A stretch of DNA of 64,000 nt from Massilia sp. UMI-21 (GCA_015277795.1 CP063848.1:2542001-2606000), one strand, 5' to 3'. Positions 33,275-43,020 are shown, numbered from the stretch's first letter. Notes: generated by a model from the letters alone, not told the origin. Numbers and translations are program-made.

Positions 33275-34978
33275 ATGGCAAGGCCGGAAAAAATTCGTCT
33301 GGGCGAGGTGCTGATCCAGCAGAAGCTGCTGTCGGAAGAGCAGCTGAACCAGGCGCTGGCGGACCAGAAGCGCACCGGGCGCAAGCTGGGGCGGGTGTTC
33401 GTCGAAAGCGGCTTCGTCACCGAAGAGCAGATTTCCGGCGCGCTGGCGCGCCAGATGAACATTCCGTACATCAACCTCAAGTTCTACAACATCAACGCCG
33501 AGCTGGTGCGCCTGCTGCCGGAAACCGCCGCGCGGCGCTTCCGCGCGCTGGTGCTGGAAGATCGCCGCGAGACCCTGCTGGTGGGGGTCTCCGACCCGAC
33601 CGACCTGTTCGGCTACGACGAGATCGCGCGCCTGCTCAAGAAGACCGTCGAGCTGGCGGTGGTCAACGAGACCGAGGTTCTGGGCGCGATCGACCGCATC
33701 TACCGCCGCACCGACCAGATCACCGATTTCGCGCGCGAGGTCGAGCAGGACCTGGGCGACACCTCGATCGACTTCGGGGCGCTGGCCGCCAACCCCGGCC
33801 TGGAAGAGGCGCCGATCGTCAAGCTGCTGCAGTCGGTGTTCGACGACGCGGCCCAGGTGCGCGCCTCGGACATCCACATCGAGCCGCAGGACGGGCGCCT
33901 GCAGATCCGCTTCCGGATCGACGGCGTGCTGCACCTGCAGACCGAGGCCGACATCAAGGTGGCCACCCCGCTGGCGCTGCGCCTCAAGCTCATGGCCGAT
34001 CTCGACATCTCCGAGAAGCGCCTGCCGCAGGACGGCCGCTTCGCGGTCAAGGTGCGCAACCAGCGCATCGACGTGCGTATCTCGACCATGCCGACCCAGT
34101 ACGGCGAGTCGGTGGTCATGCGTCTGCTGAACCAGGGCGGCACCACGCTGCGCCTGGACGCGATCGGCATGCCGCCCCGCATCGTCGAGCGCTTCCGCGC
34201 CCTGGTGCAGCGGCCGAACGGCCTGGTGCTGGTGACCGGCCCCACCGGCAGCGGCAAGACCACCACCCTGTACAGCGCGCTGGCCGAGCTGAACTCGGTC
34301 GAGAAGAAGCTGATCACGGTCGAGGACCCGGTCGAATACCGCCTGAAAGGCATCAACCAGGTGCAGGTGAACGACAAGATCGAGCTCTCGTTCGCGCGCG
34401 TGCTGCGCTCCGCGCTGCGCCAGGACCCGGACATCGTGCTGGTCGGCGAGATGCGCGACCAGGAAACCGCCCAGATCGGCCTGCGCGCCGCGATGACCGG
34501 CCACCTGGTGCTGTCGACCCTGCACACCAACGACGCCGCCTCGACCCCGCTGCGCCTGATGGACATGGGGGTGCCGCGCTACATGGTGGGCGGTTCGCTG
34601 CAGGCGGTGCTGGCCCAGCGCCTGGTGCGCGTGATCTGCGAAAGCTGCGCCACGCCCTGCCGGCCGACGCCGGCCGAGGTGAACTGGCTGCGCGCCGAGC
34701 TGGGCGAGCATGCGGCCAGCACCCCGTTCTTCCACGGAAAGGGCTGCTCGCACTGTAACGGCACCGGTTTCCGCGGCCGTACCGGCGTCTACGAGCTGCT
34801 CGAGATGACGCGCGCCGTCACCGATGCCGCCAACCATCCGGACCCGGCCCACTTCCTGAAGGTGGCGCACGCCGAGATGGGCGGCGAGACCTTGCGCCGG
34901 CACGGCGTGAGCCTGGCGGTGCAGGGCCGTACCACCATCGCCGAGGCGATGCGGATCAGCAACCAGCAAGACGACTGA
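33275..34978 (+). CDS. mshE: MSHA pilus extension ATPase MshE
   Basis: GspE/PilB-type hexameric ATPase of 567 aa. The N-terminal T2SSE_N domain covers residues 5-140 (IRLGEVLIQQKLLSEEQLNQ). Walker A is GPTGSGKT (322-329), the Asp box ITVEDPVE (347-354), Walker B IVLVGE (387-392) with His box TGHLVLSTLHTND following. A tetracysteine zinc site (CESCATPC ... CSHCNGTG) lies near residues 455-495. It powers pilin polymerisation. The ATG at 33275 is preferred over that at 33269 because AAGGGA is then properly spaced. A TAAAAT box at 33238-33243 may be the promoter -10. It is the first gene of the cluster. Confidence 0.94.
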   Translation: MARPEKIRLGEVLIQQKLLSEEQLNQALADQKRTGRKLGRVFVESGFVTEEQISGALARQMNIPYINLKFYNINAELVRLLPETAARRFRALVLEDRRETLLVGVSDPTDLFGYDEIARLLKKTVELAVVNETEVLGAIDRIYRRTDQITDFAREVEQDLGDTSIDFGALAANPGLEEAPIVKLLQSVFDDAAQVRASDIHIEPQDGRLQIRFRIDGVLHLQTEADIKVATPLALRLKLMADLDISEKRLPQDGRFAVKVRNQRIDVRISTMPTQYGESVVMRLLNQGGTTLRLDAIGMPPRIVERFRALVQRPNGLVLVTGPTGSGKTTTLYSALAELNSVEKKLITVEDPVEYRLKGINQVQVNDKIELSFARVLRSALRQDPDIVLVGEMRDQETAQIGLRAAMTGHLVLSTLHTNDAASTPLRLMDMGVPRYMVGGSLQAVLAQRLVRVICESCATPCRPTPAEVNWLRAELGEHAASTPFFHGKGCSHCNGTGFRGRTGVYELLEMTRAVTDAANHPDPAHFLKVAHAEMGGETLRRHGVSLAVQGRTTIAEAMRISNQQDD

Positions 34979-36216
34979 TGCCCTATTTTTCCTACAAGGC
35001 GCGCAACGCCGCCGGCGAACTGCTGCAGGGCATCCTGGAAGGCGCCGACAGCGGCGCCATCGCCGACCAGCTGTTCGGCAGCGGCGCCACGCCGGTCGAG
35101 ATCAACCCCAGCCGCAAGGGACCGGGCGCGAAAGAAGGCGCCGATGGACTGCTGGCGCGCCTGAACGAAAAGAAGATCACCTCGATCGACGTGCAGCTGT
35201 TCAGCCGCCAGATCTATACCCTGCTCAAGTCCGGGGTGCCGATCATGCGCGGCCTGGCCGGCCTGCAGGAATCGAGCATCAACAAATCCTTCGGCAAGGT
35301 GATCAAGGACCTGCGCGAGTCGCTCGACGCCGGCCGCGAGCTGTCGAGCGCGATGGGGCGCCATCCGAAGGTCTTCAACACCTTCTACCTGTCGATGGTG
35401 AGGGTGGGGGAGATGACCGGCCGCCTGGAAGAGGTCTTCCTGCGCTTGTTCGACCACCTCGAGTTCGACCGCGACATGCGCGAGCGGGTCAAGACCGCGC
35501 TGCGCTATCCGAGCTTCGTGGTGATCGCGATGGCGATCGCCATGGTCATCGTCAACGTGTTCGTGATTCCCCAGTTCGCCTCGGTGTTCAAGACCTTCAA
35601 TGCCGAGCTGCCCTTGATGACCCGGCTCCTGCTGGCGAGCTCGAACTTCACGGTCGCCTACTGGCCCGCCATGCTGGCCATGGCGCTAGGGGCCGTGTTC
35701 GGCTTTCGCGCCTGGGTCGGCACGCCCGGGGGAAGGATGGCCTGGGACAGGCATAAACTGCGTCTGCCGATCGCGGGCAAGATCATCCACAAGGCGACCA
35801 TGGCGCGCTTCGCGCGCAGTTTCGCGCTCTCGACCCGCAGCGGGGTGCCGATCGTGCAGGCGCTGACGGTGGTCTCGCAGACCGCCGACAACGCCTACCT
35901 GAGCGCGCGCATCGAAGGCATGCGCGACGGCGTGGAACGCGGCGAGAGCATCCTGCGCACCTCGACCGCCGCCAATGTGTTCACCCCGATCGTGCTGCAG
36001 ATGATCGCGGTAGGCGAGGAATCCGGCTCGCTCGACGAGCTGATGGACGAGATCGCGCAGATGTACGAGCGCGAGGTCGACTACGAGCTCAAGACGCTGT
36101 CGAGCCAGATCGAACCGATCCTGATCACCTTCCTGGGCGTGATGGTGCTGGTGCTGGCGCTCGGCATCTTCCTGCCGATCTGGGACCTGGGCAAGGCTGC
36201 CCTGCACGGAGGCTGA
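34978..36216 (+). CDS. mshG: MSHA platform protein MshG
   Basis: Inner-membrane GspF/PilC-type protein of 412 aa. Two repeated GspF domains (about residues 72-195 and 275-400) contain the family signatures FSRQIYTLLKSGVPI and FARSFALSTRSGVPIVQAL. Three membrane helices are near 175-195, 225-245 and 380-402 (PILITFLGVMVLVLALGIFL). It anchors the ATPase and pilus base. The start overlaps the mshE stop by one base (TGATG). Confidence 0.94.
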   Translation: MPYFSYKARNAAGELLQGILEGADSGAIADQLFGSGATPVEINPSRKGPGAKEGADGLLARLNEKKITSIDVQLFSRQIYTLLKSGVPIMRGLAGLQESSINKSFGKVIKDLRESLDAGRELSSAMGRHPKVFNTFYLSMVRVGEMTGRLEEVFLRLFDHLEFDRDMRERVKTALRYPSFVVIAMAIAMVIVNVFVIPQFASVFKTFNAELPLMTRLLLASSNFTVAYWPAMLAMALGAVFGFRAWVGTPGGRMAWDRHKLRLPIAGKIIHKATMARFARSFALSTRSGVPIVQALTVVSQTADNAYLSARIEGMRDGVERGESILRTSTAANVFTPIVLQMIAVGEESGSLDELMDEIAQMYEREVDYELKTLSSQIEPILITFLGVMVLVLALGIFLPIWDLGKAALHGG

Positions 36217-36218
36217 GG

Positions 36219-36728
36219 ATGCTGCCGGCCCGCGCCCGTGGGGCGACCCGCTTCGAATTTGCCGTGTGCGCCGTCGTGGTCGCATTGTTGGCGGGTATGC
36301 TGCTGGGCCGGCTGCTCGAGTGGCGCACGGCATCGGAGCGCACCCTTGCCTACCACGTGGTCGGGGCTTTGCGCACCGCGCTGGCGGCGCGCGCGACGCA
36401 ACTCGGCATGACCGAGGGGCAAGAGGCGCTCGAGGCCCTGGCGCAACAGAATCCGATGACCTGGCTCGCCAGGCTGCCCGCCAACTATCTCGGCGAGTAC
36501 AGCTCGCCGGACCTGGCGACGCTGCGCCGCGGCGGCTGGTTTTTCGACCGGACCGATCGCACCGTCAATTATTTGTTAAGTAGCGACACTTTTTCTTCTG
36601 GGACATCTAAATTGCTGAAGTTCAAGGTAGAATTGTCCCGTTCAAATAACCCGGCCGCCAGCGATGCGCGGAGCGGATACCACGGGGCCCTGGTCATCGA
36701 CGAAGTCGGGGCCGGAACCCAACCTTGA
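36219..36728 (+). CDS. mshF: MshF-like protein
   Basis: Small cluster protein of 169 aa with one N-terminal membrane helix (about residues 11-31, RFEFAVCAVVVALLAGMLLG) and a mainly helical, polar periplasmic domain ending in a beta-rich segment. Size, position between mshG and the pilin gene, and topology match MshF, which is poorly conserved in sequence. A GGAGGCTGAGG Shine-Dalgarno precedes the ATG. Base composition is less GC-rich around 36570-36640. Confidence 0.8.
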   Translation: MLPARARGATRFEFAVCAVVVALLAGMLLGRLLEWRTASERTLAYHVVGALRTALAARATQLGMTEGQEALEALAQQNPMTWLARLPANYLGEYSSPDLATLRRGGWFFDRTDRTVNYLLSSDTFSSGTSKLLKFKVELSRSNNPAASDARSGYHGALVIDEVGAGTQP

Positions 36729-36770
36729 GACTGCGGGCCGAACCCGCGCCATTTCTTCGGAGAGAACTAC

Positions 36771-37232
36771 ATGAAAAATTATTCCAGCAAAAGCGCGCAG
36801 GGCGGCTTCACCCTGATCGAACTGATCGTCGTGATCGTCATCCTGGGCATCCTGGCCGCTACCGCGCTGCCGAAGTTCGCCAGCCTCGGCGCCGATGCGC
36901 GCGCCGCGTCGCTCAAGGCCGCCCAGGGTTCGCTCAATTCCTCGGCGGCGGTCTTCCATGCCAAGTGGCTGCTGGATTCGAGCGTGAACAGCATCAAGGT
37001 CGAAGGCACCACCGTCGCCATCACCAACGGCTATCCGAGCGCATCGGCCGCCTTCGCCACTGCCGCCGGCCTGAAGGCGGAGGACTACACCATCAGCACC
37101 GCAGGTGGTGTGCTGACGATTTCCCCGCTCAAGATCCCGACCGCGGCAAGGCAGACCTGCAAGGTGACCTACACGCCCGCGACCGCCGCCGTGGCGCCGC
37201 TCGTCAAGCTCGACGTGACCAAGTGCGAGTAA
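36771..37232 (+). CDS. mshA: MSHA-type major pilin (MshA)
   Basis: Type IV prepilin of 153 aa. Leader MKNYSSKSAQGG is cleaved before Phe13 of FTLIELIVVIVILGILAATA, with the Glu at mature position 5. The globular domain is Ala/Thr/Ser-rich and carries a C-terminal Cys pair (QTCKV ... TKCE) that would form the pilin D-loop. It is the most abundant pilus subunit, processed by a PilD-type peptidase outside this window. No second pilin of the MshB type is seen. GGAGAG precedes the ATG. Confidence 0.9.
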   Translation: MKNYSSKSAQGGFTLIELIVVIVILGILAATALPKFASLGADARAASLKAAQGSLNSSAAVFHAKWLLDSSVNSIKVEGTTVAITNGYPSASAAFATAAGLKAEDYTISTAGGVLTISPLKIPTAARQTCKVTYTPATAAVAPLVKLDVTKCE

Positions 37233-37257
37233 TCCTGGCCAGCTAGTTGCCAACGGC

Positions 37258-37857
37258 ATGGCTGTCCCACCGCGTCATGCCCGGCGAAATCCCGATCGAG
37301 CCCGTTTGATCCTCCTTTCGAACCGATTCCGCTCGCGTCCGGCACGCCGGGCGCGCGGCTTCACGATGGTCGAACTGGTCATCGTGATGGTCCTCATCGG
37401 CATCCTCGGCGCCATCGCGGCGGGGCGCTTCTTCGACCGCGGCGGCTTCGACGCCGCCGCCTTCGCCGACCAGACCCGGGCGCTGCTGCGCTACGGCCAG
37501 AAGCTGGCCATCGCGCGCAATTCCCCGGTCTACGTCCTGCTCGGCGGCCAGCGCGTCGCGCTGTGCGCCACGCAGCCGCACGGCGGCTGTCCTCTCCTCG
37601 GCCGCGTCGTCGCCCCCGGCGGCAACGTGGGCGACCCGGCGTCCGCCACCCGGTGCGGCGACGAGCGCTGGTACTGCCTCGGCCTGCCCGATGGCGTGCA
37701 GATCTCGCTGTCGGTCCCGATGACCGAATTCGGTTTCGACGCCCTCGGGCGTCCAATCGCCACCAGCGGCAGCTTCGGCGGCCTCGCCATGACCGTCACC
37801 GGCCAGGGCGAGCGCCACAGCGTGTCGGTCGAGCCGGAAACCGGCTATGTACGCTAG
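37258..37857 (+). CDS. mshC: Minor pseudopilin MshC
   Basis: Prepilin of 199 aa. The cleavage motif RARG-FTMVELVIVMVLIGIL has Glu at +5. Its mature domain has Cys pairs (CATQPHGGC and CGDERWYC), unusual for this class. The first ATG gives a 34-residue leader, long for a pilin; the TTG at 37306 would give 18 residues. Neither has a good Shine-Dalgarno. It sits after mshA in the canonical order and its end overlaps mshD by 11 bases. Confidence 0.85.
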   Translation: MAVPPRHARRNPDRARLILLSNRFRSRPARRARGFTMVELVIVMVLIGILGAIAAGRFFDRGGFDAAAFADQTRALLRYGQKLAIARNSPVYVLLGGQRVALCATQPHGGCPLLGRVVAPGGNVGDPASATRCGDERWYCLGLPDGVQISLSVPMTEFGFDALGRPIATSGSFGGLAMTVTGQGERHSVSVEPETGYVR

Positions 37858-38440
37858 GCCGCCGCGCGCCGGACGCCAGTCCGGCCTGACCCTGATCGAA
37901 CTGATCATGTTCATCCTGATCGTCGGGGTGGCGCTGGCCGGCATCATCGGTGTCCTCAGCCTCACCACCAAGGCAAGTGCGGACCCGCTGCGCCGCAAGC
38001 AGGCCCTGATGATCGCCGAAGGCCTGCTCGAGGAAGTCCGCCTGGCGCGTTTCACGTTCTGCGACCCCAGCGCCGGCCGGGCCGGCGACGACACGGTGAC
38101 GGGCAGCGCCGAATGCGACGTGCCCGAGAACTGGGGGCCGGAGGCGGGAGGCAGCCGCCCCTACGACAACATCAACGACTACGTGAGCGCAGCCGGCAAG
38201 GCCGCGAACAGCTTCAACGACGCCCAGGGCCGGCTGGCCGACGCCAACGGCACGCCGATGAACCTGGGCGGCTACAGCGCCACGGTCACGGTGACGCCGC
38301 AAGCGCTCGGCGGCATCGCCGTTCCCAACGCCGGCGCGGCCGACGCCGACGCGCTGCGCATCCGGGTCGAAGTGCGCTACGGCGGCGAGGCCGTGGTGCT
38401 CGACGGCTACCGCACGCGCTACGCGCCGAATTTCCCATGA
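37847..38440 (+). CDS. mshD: Minor pseudopilin MshD
   Basis: Prepilin-like protein of 197 aa. The leader is short and basic (MYARPPRAGRQSG) and is cut before LTLIELIMFILIVGVALAGI, with Glu at +5. The mature domain has the LRRKQALMIAEGLLEEVRLA helix typical of MshD/PilV-type minor pilins, then a beta-rich C-terminal domain. It overlaps mshC at the start and mshO at the end (ATGA). Confidence 0.85.
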   Translation: MYARPPRAGRQSGLTLIELIMFILIVGVALAGIIGVLSLTTKASADPLRRKQALMIAEGLLEEVRLARFTFCDPSAGRAGDDTVTGSAECDVPENWGPEAGGSRPYDNINDYVSAAGKAANSFNDAQGRLADANGTPMNLGGYSATVTVTPQALGGIAVPNAGAADADALRIRVEVRYGGEAVVLDGYRTRYAPNFP

Positions 38441-39351
38441 TGCCGCTGCGCGCGCCGACCCGGGCCCGCCGCGCAGGCGGCTTCACGCTGGTCGAGGCGA
38501 TCCTGGTGATCGTCATCATCGGCATCATCGGCGCCATCGTCGCCGTGTTCATCCGCGCGCCGGTCCAGGGCTACGTCGACAGCGCGGAGCGCGCGGCGGC
38601 CTCGGACGAAGCCGACCTGGCGCTGCGCCGCATCGCGCGCGACCTGCGCCTGGCCCTGCCCAACAGCGTCCGCGTCAGCGGCGACGGCAGCGCCATCGAA
38701 TTCCTGCTCACCTCGACCGGGGGGCGCTACCTCGCGGTCGAGGACGACGTGCCCGGCCTGCCGCCGCTCGACTTCGACGACCCCGGCCAGCGCCAGTTCG
38801 CGGTCATCGGCGGCACCATGCAGCCGATCCAGGTCGGGAACTACATCGTGGTGTACAACCTGGGGGAGGGCATCCCGCCCTCGGACGCCTATCGCTACCG
38901 GGGCGGGATCGACGCCGCCAATGGCTTCGACATCAACATCGCCCGCGTGAGCGGGGTCGACCTGGGCAACCCGGACATTCCCCTGGTGACGCTCGAGGAC
39001 AACCCCTTCGCGCGCCAGTCGGTGCCCATGCCCTCGCCGGGCCGGCGCTTCCAGGTGGTGACCACGCCGGTGACCTACCGTTGCGCGCCCATGGCCGACG
39101 GCGGCCTGGCGCTGGTGCGCCACTGGGATTACCCGATCGCCGCGCTGCAATCCGCGCCGCCCCAGGGCGGCGCGCGCCAGGCGAGTATCGCCACCCGCGT
39201 GGATGCCTGCGGCGGCATCTTCCAGTACGGAAGCGACGCCAGCCGGCGCAGCGGCCTGATCGTCCTGAACCTGCCGCTGCGCGTGCGCAGCGGCGGCGTG
39301 AACAGCGTGTTGCGCCTGGTACACCAGGTGCATGTCGACAATACGCCATGA
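38437..39351 (+). CDS. mshO: Minor pseudopilin MshO
   Basis: Prepilin-like protein of 304 aa. Cleavage region ARRAGG-FTLVEAILVIVIIGII with Glu at +5 as in the others, then an amphipathic helix and a long beta domain (residues about 60-304) with a PIQVGNYIVVYNLGEG segment. This is the PulJ/GspJ-like minor pilin of the cluster, larger than mshC and mshD. It overlaps mshD and mshP by four bases each. Confidence 0.85.
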   Translation: MMPLRAPTRARRAGGFTLVEAILVIVIIGIIGAIVAVFIRAPVQGYVDSAERAAASDEADLALRRIARDLRLALPNSVRVSGDGSAIEFLLTSTGGRYLAVEDDVPGLPPLDFDDPGQRQFAVIGGTMQPIQVGNYIVVYNLGEGIPPSDAYRYRGGIDAANGFDINIARVSGVDLGNPDIPLVTLEDNPFARQSVPMPSPGRRFQVVTTPVTYRCAPMADGGLALVRHWDYPIAALQSAPPQGGARQASIATRVDACGGIFQYGSDASRRSGLIVLNLPLRVRSGGVNSVLRLVHQVHVDNTP

Positions 39352-39809
39352 AGACCAACCCATTCCATCCGCGCCGTGTGCGCCGTTGTGCCGGTGTCGG
39401 ACTCGTCACCGCCATCTTCCTGCTGGTCGTGCTGGCGGGCCTGGCCGTGGCCGCCGTCCGCATCTCCAGCGTACAGCAGGCCAGCTCCAGCCTGGACCTG
39501 GACGGCGCGCGCGCCTACCAGGCCGCGCGGGCCGGTATCGAATGGGGCTTGTACCAGCGCCTGCGCAACAATGCCTGCCCGAACCAGAGCTTCGCGCTGC
39601 CGGCCGACAGCGCGCTGGCGCGCTTCACGGTGAGCGTCACCTGCACCCAGGTCGACGGACCGCTTGATGCCGCCGGCAGCACTGCGAACACCACGCGCTG
39701 GCGCATCGTGGCGGTCGCCTGCAACGCGCCGGTCGGCGGCGTCTGCACCAGCGCCGCCCTGGGCGGCGGCCCCGATTTCGTGCGGCGCCGGCTGGAGGTG
39801 CTGCTATGA
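39348..39809 (+). CDS. mshP: Minor pseudopilin-like MshP
   Basis: Protein of 153 aa. An N-terminal basic region is followed by VGLVTAIFLLVVLAGLAVAA as membrane helix and RISSVQQASSSLDLDGARAY, the PilX-like SSS..L-D-x-A-R-A-x-x-A-A-R-A-G motif (AYQAARAGIEWG). PilX-type proteins complete the initiation tip complex. Two Cys pairs (CPN, CTQ, CNA, CTS) in the C-terminal domain may form disulfides. ATGA overlaps at both ends. Confidence 0.82.
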   Translation: MKTNPFHPRRVRRCAGVGLVTAIFLLVVLAGLAVAAVRISSVQQASSSLDLDGARAYQAARAGIEWGLYQRLRNNACPNQSFALPADSALARFTVSVTCTQVDGPLDAAGSTANTTRWRIVAVACNAPVGGVCTSAALGGGPDFVRRRLEVLL

Positions 39810-42800
39810 GGCTGCTTGCCCGCCCGGCGCTCGCGGCGACCCTGATCGCGACGCTTATCTCGACCCTGGGCGCGGCGCCCCGGGCCTCGGCCGACACCCC
39901 GGTCTACCTGTACAAGAGCTTTTCGGGCAATGTGAATTTCGCCGGGACCCAGGTCACCATCCGCGACCGCGCCTCGAACGCGAGTCCTTGCGCGGTGAGT
40001 GCGGACAACGTGACCCAGAGCGCCAGCCTGAGCCTGCCGACGGATGCGACGGTGGTGTCGGCGCACCTGTACTGGGCCGGGTCGGGGGCGACGGACAGTT
40101 CGGTCATCATGAACGGCAGGGCGGTGACGGGCGACGCCGGCCGCAGCTACACCTCGGCCACGATCGGCGGCGGCTTCGACTATTTCTCGGTCGCCGCCGA
40201 CGTCACCGCGCAGGTCAGAGACAAGGGCGCGGGGACCTATCGATTCTCGGGCCTGCAGGTCGCGACAGGCAATCCCTGGTGCAGCCGCAGCGCCGTGCTG
40301 GGCGGCTTCGCGCTGGTGGTGGTGTACTCGCATCGCGACGAGATCTACCGCACCCTCAACCTCTACGAGGGTTTCCGCGCCTTGCTCAACAGCGAGCAGC
40401 GGCTCGTCATGAGCAACTTCGAGGTGCCGCCGAATGTCACGCCGTCGGCCGTGGGCAGGTTCGGCCACCTGGTCTGGGAAGGTGACTCGGACATCGCGCA
40501 AGGCGGCGAGTCGCTGAGCTTCCATAACGTGGCGCTGAACCAGTCCGTCTATGCACCCTCAGGCAATAATTTCAACTCCAGGAGCAGCGTCAATGCCGAC
40601 CTGTATTCCAAGGGCATCGATTACGACACCTACAGCCTCACCGGCTGGCCGGCGGGACTGAGCTCGGTCGCGGCCGTGTTTCGTACCGGGGGCGACCTGG
40701 TGCTGCTCAACACGGCGGTGCTGGCCGTGCCCAGTTCGCCGGCGGCCGACCTGTCGGTCGCGCTGGTGCGCAATAACGAATTGCGCGCCAACTCGTCCGC
40801 CAGCTACACCGTGACGGTCACGAACAATGGGCCTGGCGTCGAACCGGGTCCGACCAGGCTCACCCTGAGCTTGCCGAGCGGGATGTCCTACGCCTCGTTC
40901 AGTGGCGCCAACTGGAATTGCAGCGGCTCGGGCGGCAGCGCGACCTGCACCTACACCGGCGCCATCAACAAGGGCGGCAAGGCGGTGCTGACCCTGAATG
41001 CGGTGGTGGCCTCCGGCGCAAGCGGCAGCAAGACGACCACGGTGACCGTGACGGGGAATAACGATCCCGCCACCGCCAACGACCAGGCCAGCGATACGGC
41101 GACCGTCGGCGGCGCGGGAGGGATCTCGTACGAATACACGGAGCGCGCATGCGGCGCCGGGGAATTGGTGGCGCCCGGCCCCGGCCCAGGCATCTGTCCG
41201 CTGTTCGCCGGCCCGGTGGTGGCCGGGAGCACGGCGACGATCTTCCTGACCACCGTCGATGGCGCCAACAAGGCCAAGGCCTTGAGCAGCTCGCAGTCGT
41301 CGACCGTGAAACTCGACCTGGCGCTCGGCTGCGTCAATCCGTCCAGCTACGCCGACGACAAGATCAAGGCGTATTACGGCGGCGTCGAGCTTGCGCTGTG
41401 CGGGAACGACGCCACGGTCGGCACCTCGACCTCGGCCTGGAAGCGCGTCAATGCCAACTTCGCCCCGAACGAGATCTCGATGAAGCTCAGTTTCCGCTAC
41501 GGCGACGTGGGCGCGATCAAGCTGTACGCGCGGACCGACACCGGCATCGTCGACTTCGTGCAGTTCGTCTCGGTGCCCGAGTCGTTCCGCCTGACCATCC
41601 GGAACGCCCAGGGCCAGGCCAACCCGGGCGCGGTCGGCCTGGCGCAGCAGGGCTTCGTGCGCGCCGGCGAGAGGTTCACGATCGGGGTCGAGGCGCTGTC
41701 GGCCGTGTACACCAACGCGGCCGGGGTGCGGGATCGTCACGCCGTGCCGAACTTCGGCCGGGAAGAGGGTGGGCGCCGCGCGCTGCTGGTCAACAGCATC
41801 GCCCGCATCGATACGCCGGCCGGCACCGCCACGGCCGCCGAGAACCCGCCGCTGGAAGGCAGCTATCCGGACCGCGGCGCCTACACCGGCAACGCGTTCT
41901 ACTGGAGCGACATCGGCAGCTTCGCCCTGACGGTCGGCCTCGAGGACGGCCTTTACCTGGGGGCGAGCGCCGGCGCAGTCGGCACCCAAACGGTGGGGCG
42001 CGTCTATCCGGCCTATTTCTCGACCTATACCGGCCCGGGGCCGGAAGACGGCGACCTGGCCGGCTTCCCCTGCCTGACGCGGATGAACTGTCCGATCGTC
42101 GGACTGGCCAAGGTGAAGGGAGCGGTGTACGCGAACCAGCCCTTCGACGTCACCGTTGCCGCGCACGATGAAAGCGGCCGCAGGCTCGCCAACTTCGACC
42201 ACACCCGCTTCCCGTCGCTGGTGCCGGCACTGACGCTGGCGGCGGTGGACGCCCCCGGCACCGGCGCCCCGTTCGCCGGGCGGATCACGCCGGGACTGGC
42301 GGCCGCCGTGGGCAGCGCCGCCAATGCCAGCACCCGGTCCATGAAGTTCGGCCTGGGAACGCCGTACGACGCCGGCGCCGCCCGCAGCGCCTGGCTGGCG
42401 CCGACCGCCGTTTACCTGCGCGCCACCGCCCCGGACAATCGCCTGGGAAGCCCGCTCACGATCAGCACCGTGCAAAGCGACGCGACGCAGTCGGAGGAGG
42501 GCGGCGTCATGGTCGTCAACGGCCGCCTGTCGATCGCGAGCCTGATCGGGTCGGAACTGCTGCGCACGCCGGTACCGCTGCAGGCGCAGTACTGGAACGG
42601 ACGCAACTGGGAAAACAATACCGCGTTCTCGCATGCCAGCCTGCTGGACGCCGGCCAGGCCCGGTTCACCGACTGCCGCAATACGCTCCTCCTGAAGGGC
42701 GCGGTGGCGCCCGACAACTGCAATACGGCAGTGGTCAAGGCGGCCGGCGCCGGCCCGCTGGCACTGAGCGACGGGGCTGCGCGCCTGGTGCTGGCGCCGG

Positions 42801-42928
42801 TGGGGGCGGGGCAATCCGGGCGGGTGCGGATCCGGCTGGTGGGAGTCGACTGGCTGCCGAGCACCTTCGGCCAGGTCACGATCGGCGCTTACCGCAGCCC
42901 CGTGATCTATGTCCGTGAGATGTACTGA
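39806..42928 (+). CDS. mshQ: MshQ-like surface protein with DUF11 and DUF6701-type regions
   Basis: Secreted protein of 1040 aa: signal peptide ending near residue 29 (APRASA). Residues about 30-300 form a beta-rich region (HLYWAGSG, DVTAQVRDKGAGTYRFSGLQ) resembling DUF3344-like adhesin modules. Residues about 311-425 form a DUF11 repeat (SYTVTVTNNGPGVEPGP). The rest to the C-terminus resembles the DUF6701/MshQ domain, with an NFGREEGG motif near residue 650. It is probably the pilus-tip adhesin exposed outside the cell. Vibrio MshQ has a different N-terminal half, so the binding specificity here is unknown. Last gene before a promoter at 43015. Confidence 0.85.
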   Translation: MRLLARPALAATLIATLISTLGAAPRASADTPVYLYKSFSGNVNFAGTQVTIRDRASNASPCAVSADNVTQSASLSLPTDATVVSAHLYWAGSGATDSSVIMNGRAVTGDAGRSYTSATIGGGFDYFSVAADVTAQVRDKGAGTYRFSGLQVATGNPWCSRSAVLGGFALVVVYSHRDEIYRTLNLYEGFRALLNSEQRLVMSNFEVPPNVTPSAVGRFGHLVWEGDSDIAQGGESLSFHNVALNQSVYAPSGNNFNSRSSVNADLYSKGIDYDTYSLTGWPAGLSSVAAVFRTGGDLVLLNTAVLAVPSSPAADLSVALVRNNELRANSSASYTVTVTNNGPGVEPGPTRLTLSLPSGMSYASFSGANWNCSGSGGSATCTYTGAINKGGKAVLTLNAVVASGASGSKTTTVTVTGNNDPATANDQASDTATVGGAGGISYEYTERACGAGELVAPGPGPGICPLFAGPVVAGSTATIFLTTVDGANKAKALSSSQSSTVKLDLALGCVNPSSYADDKIKAYYGGVELALCGNDATVGTSTSAWKRVNANFAPNEISMKLSFRYGDVGAIKLYARTDTGIVDFVQFVSVPESFRLTIRNAQGQANPGAVGLAQQGFVRAGERFTIGVEALSAVYTNAAGVRDRHAVPNFGREEGGRRALLVNSIARIDTPAGTATAAENPPLEGSYPDRGAYTGNAFYWSDIGSFALTVGLEDGLYLGASAGAVGTQTVGRVYPAYFSTYTGPGPEDGDLAGFPCLTRMNCPIVGLAKVKGAVYANQPFDVTVAAHDESGRRLANFDHTRFPSLVPALTLAAVDAPGTGAPFAGRITPGLAAAVGSAANASTRSMKFGLGTPYDAGAARSAWLAPTAVYLRATAPDNRLGSPLTISTVQSDATQSEEGGVMVVNGRLSIASLIGSELLRTPVPLQAQYWNGRNWENNTAFSHASLLDAGQARFTDCRNTLLLKGAVAPDNCNTAVVKAAGAGPLALSDGAARLVLAPVGAGQSGRVRIRLVGVDWLPSTFGQVTIGAYRSPVIYVREMY

Positions 42929-43014
42929 CAACAGAATCCGATTCGAAGCGCGATAAAAGCCGCATTTTCATCGTTTGCCCCGCCTTTTTTTGGTCCAGCT
43001 GGGCAACTCTTGAA

Positions 43015-43020
43015 TATAAT
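43015..43020 (+). promoter_or_regulatory. -10 box TATAAT before mshI
   Basis: Perfect TATAAT at 43015-43020, with a partial -35 TTGGTC at 42990-42995 (19 bp spacing). A T-tract at 42984-42991 just upstream could terminate the mshQ message, although no stem was certain. This supports mshI-N being a separate transcription unit from mshE-Q. Confidence 0.55.
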
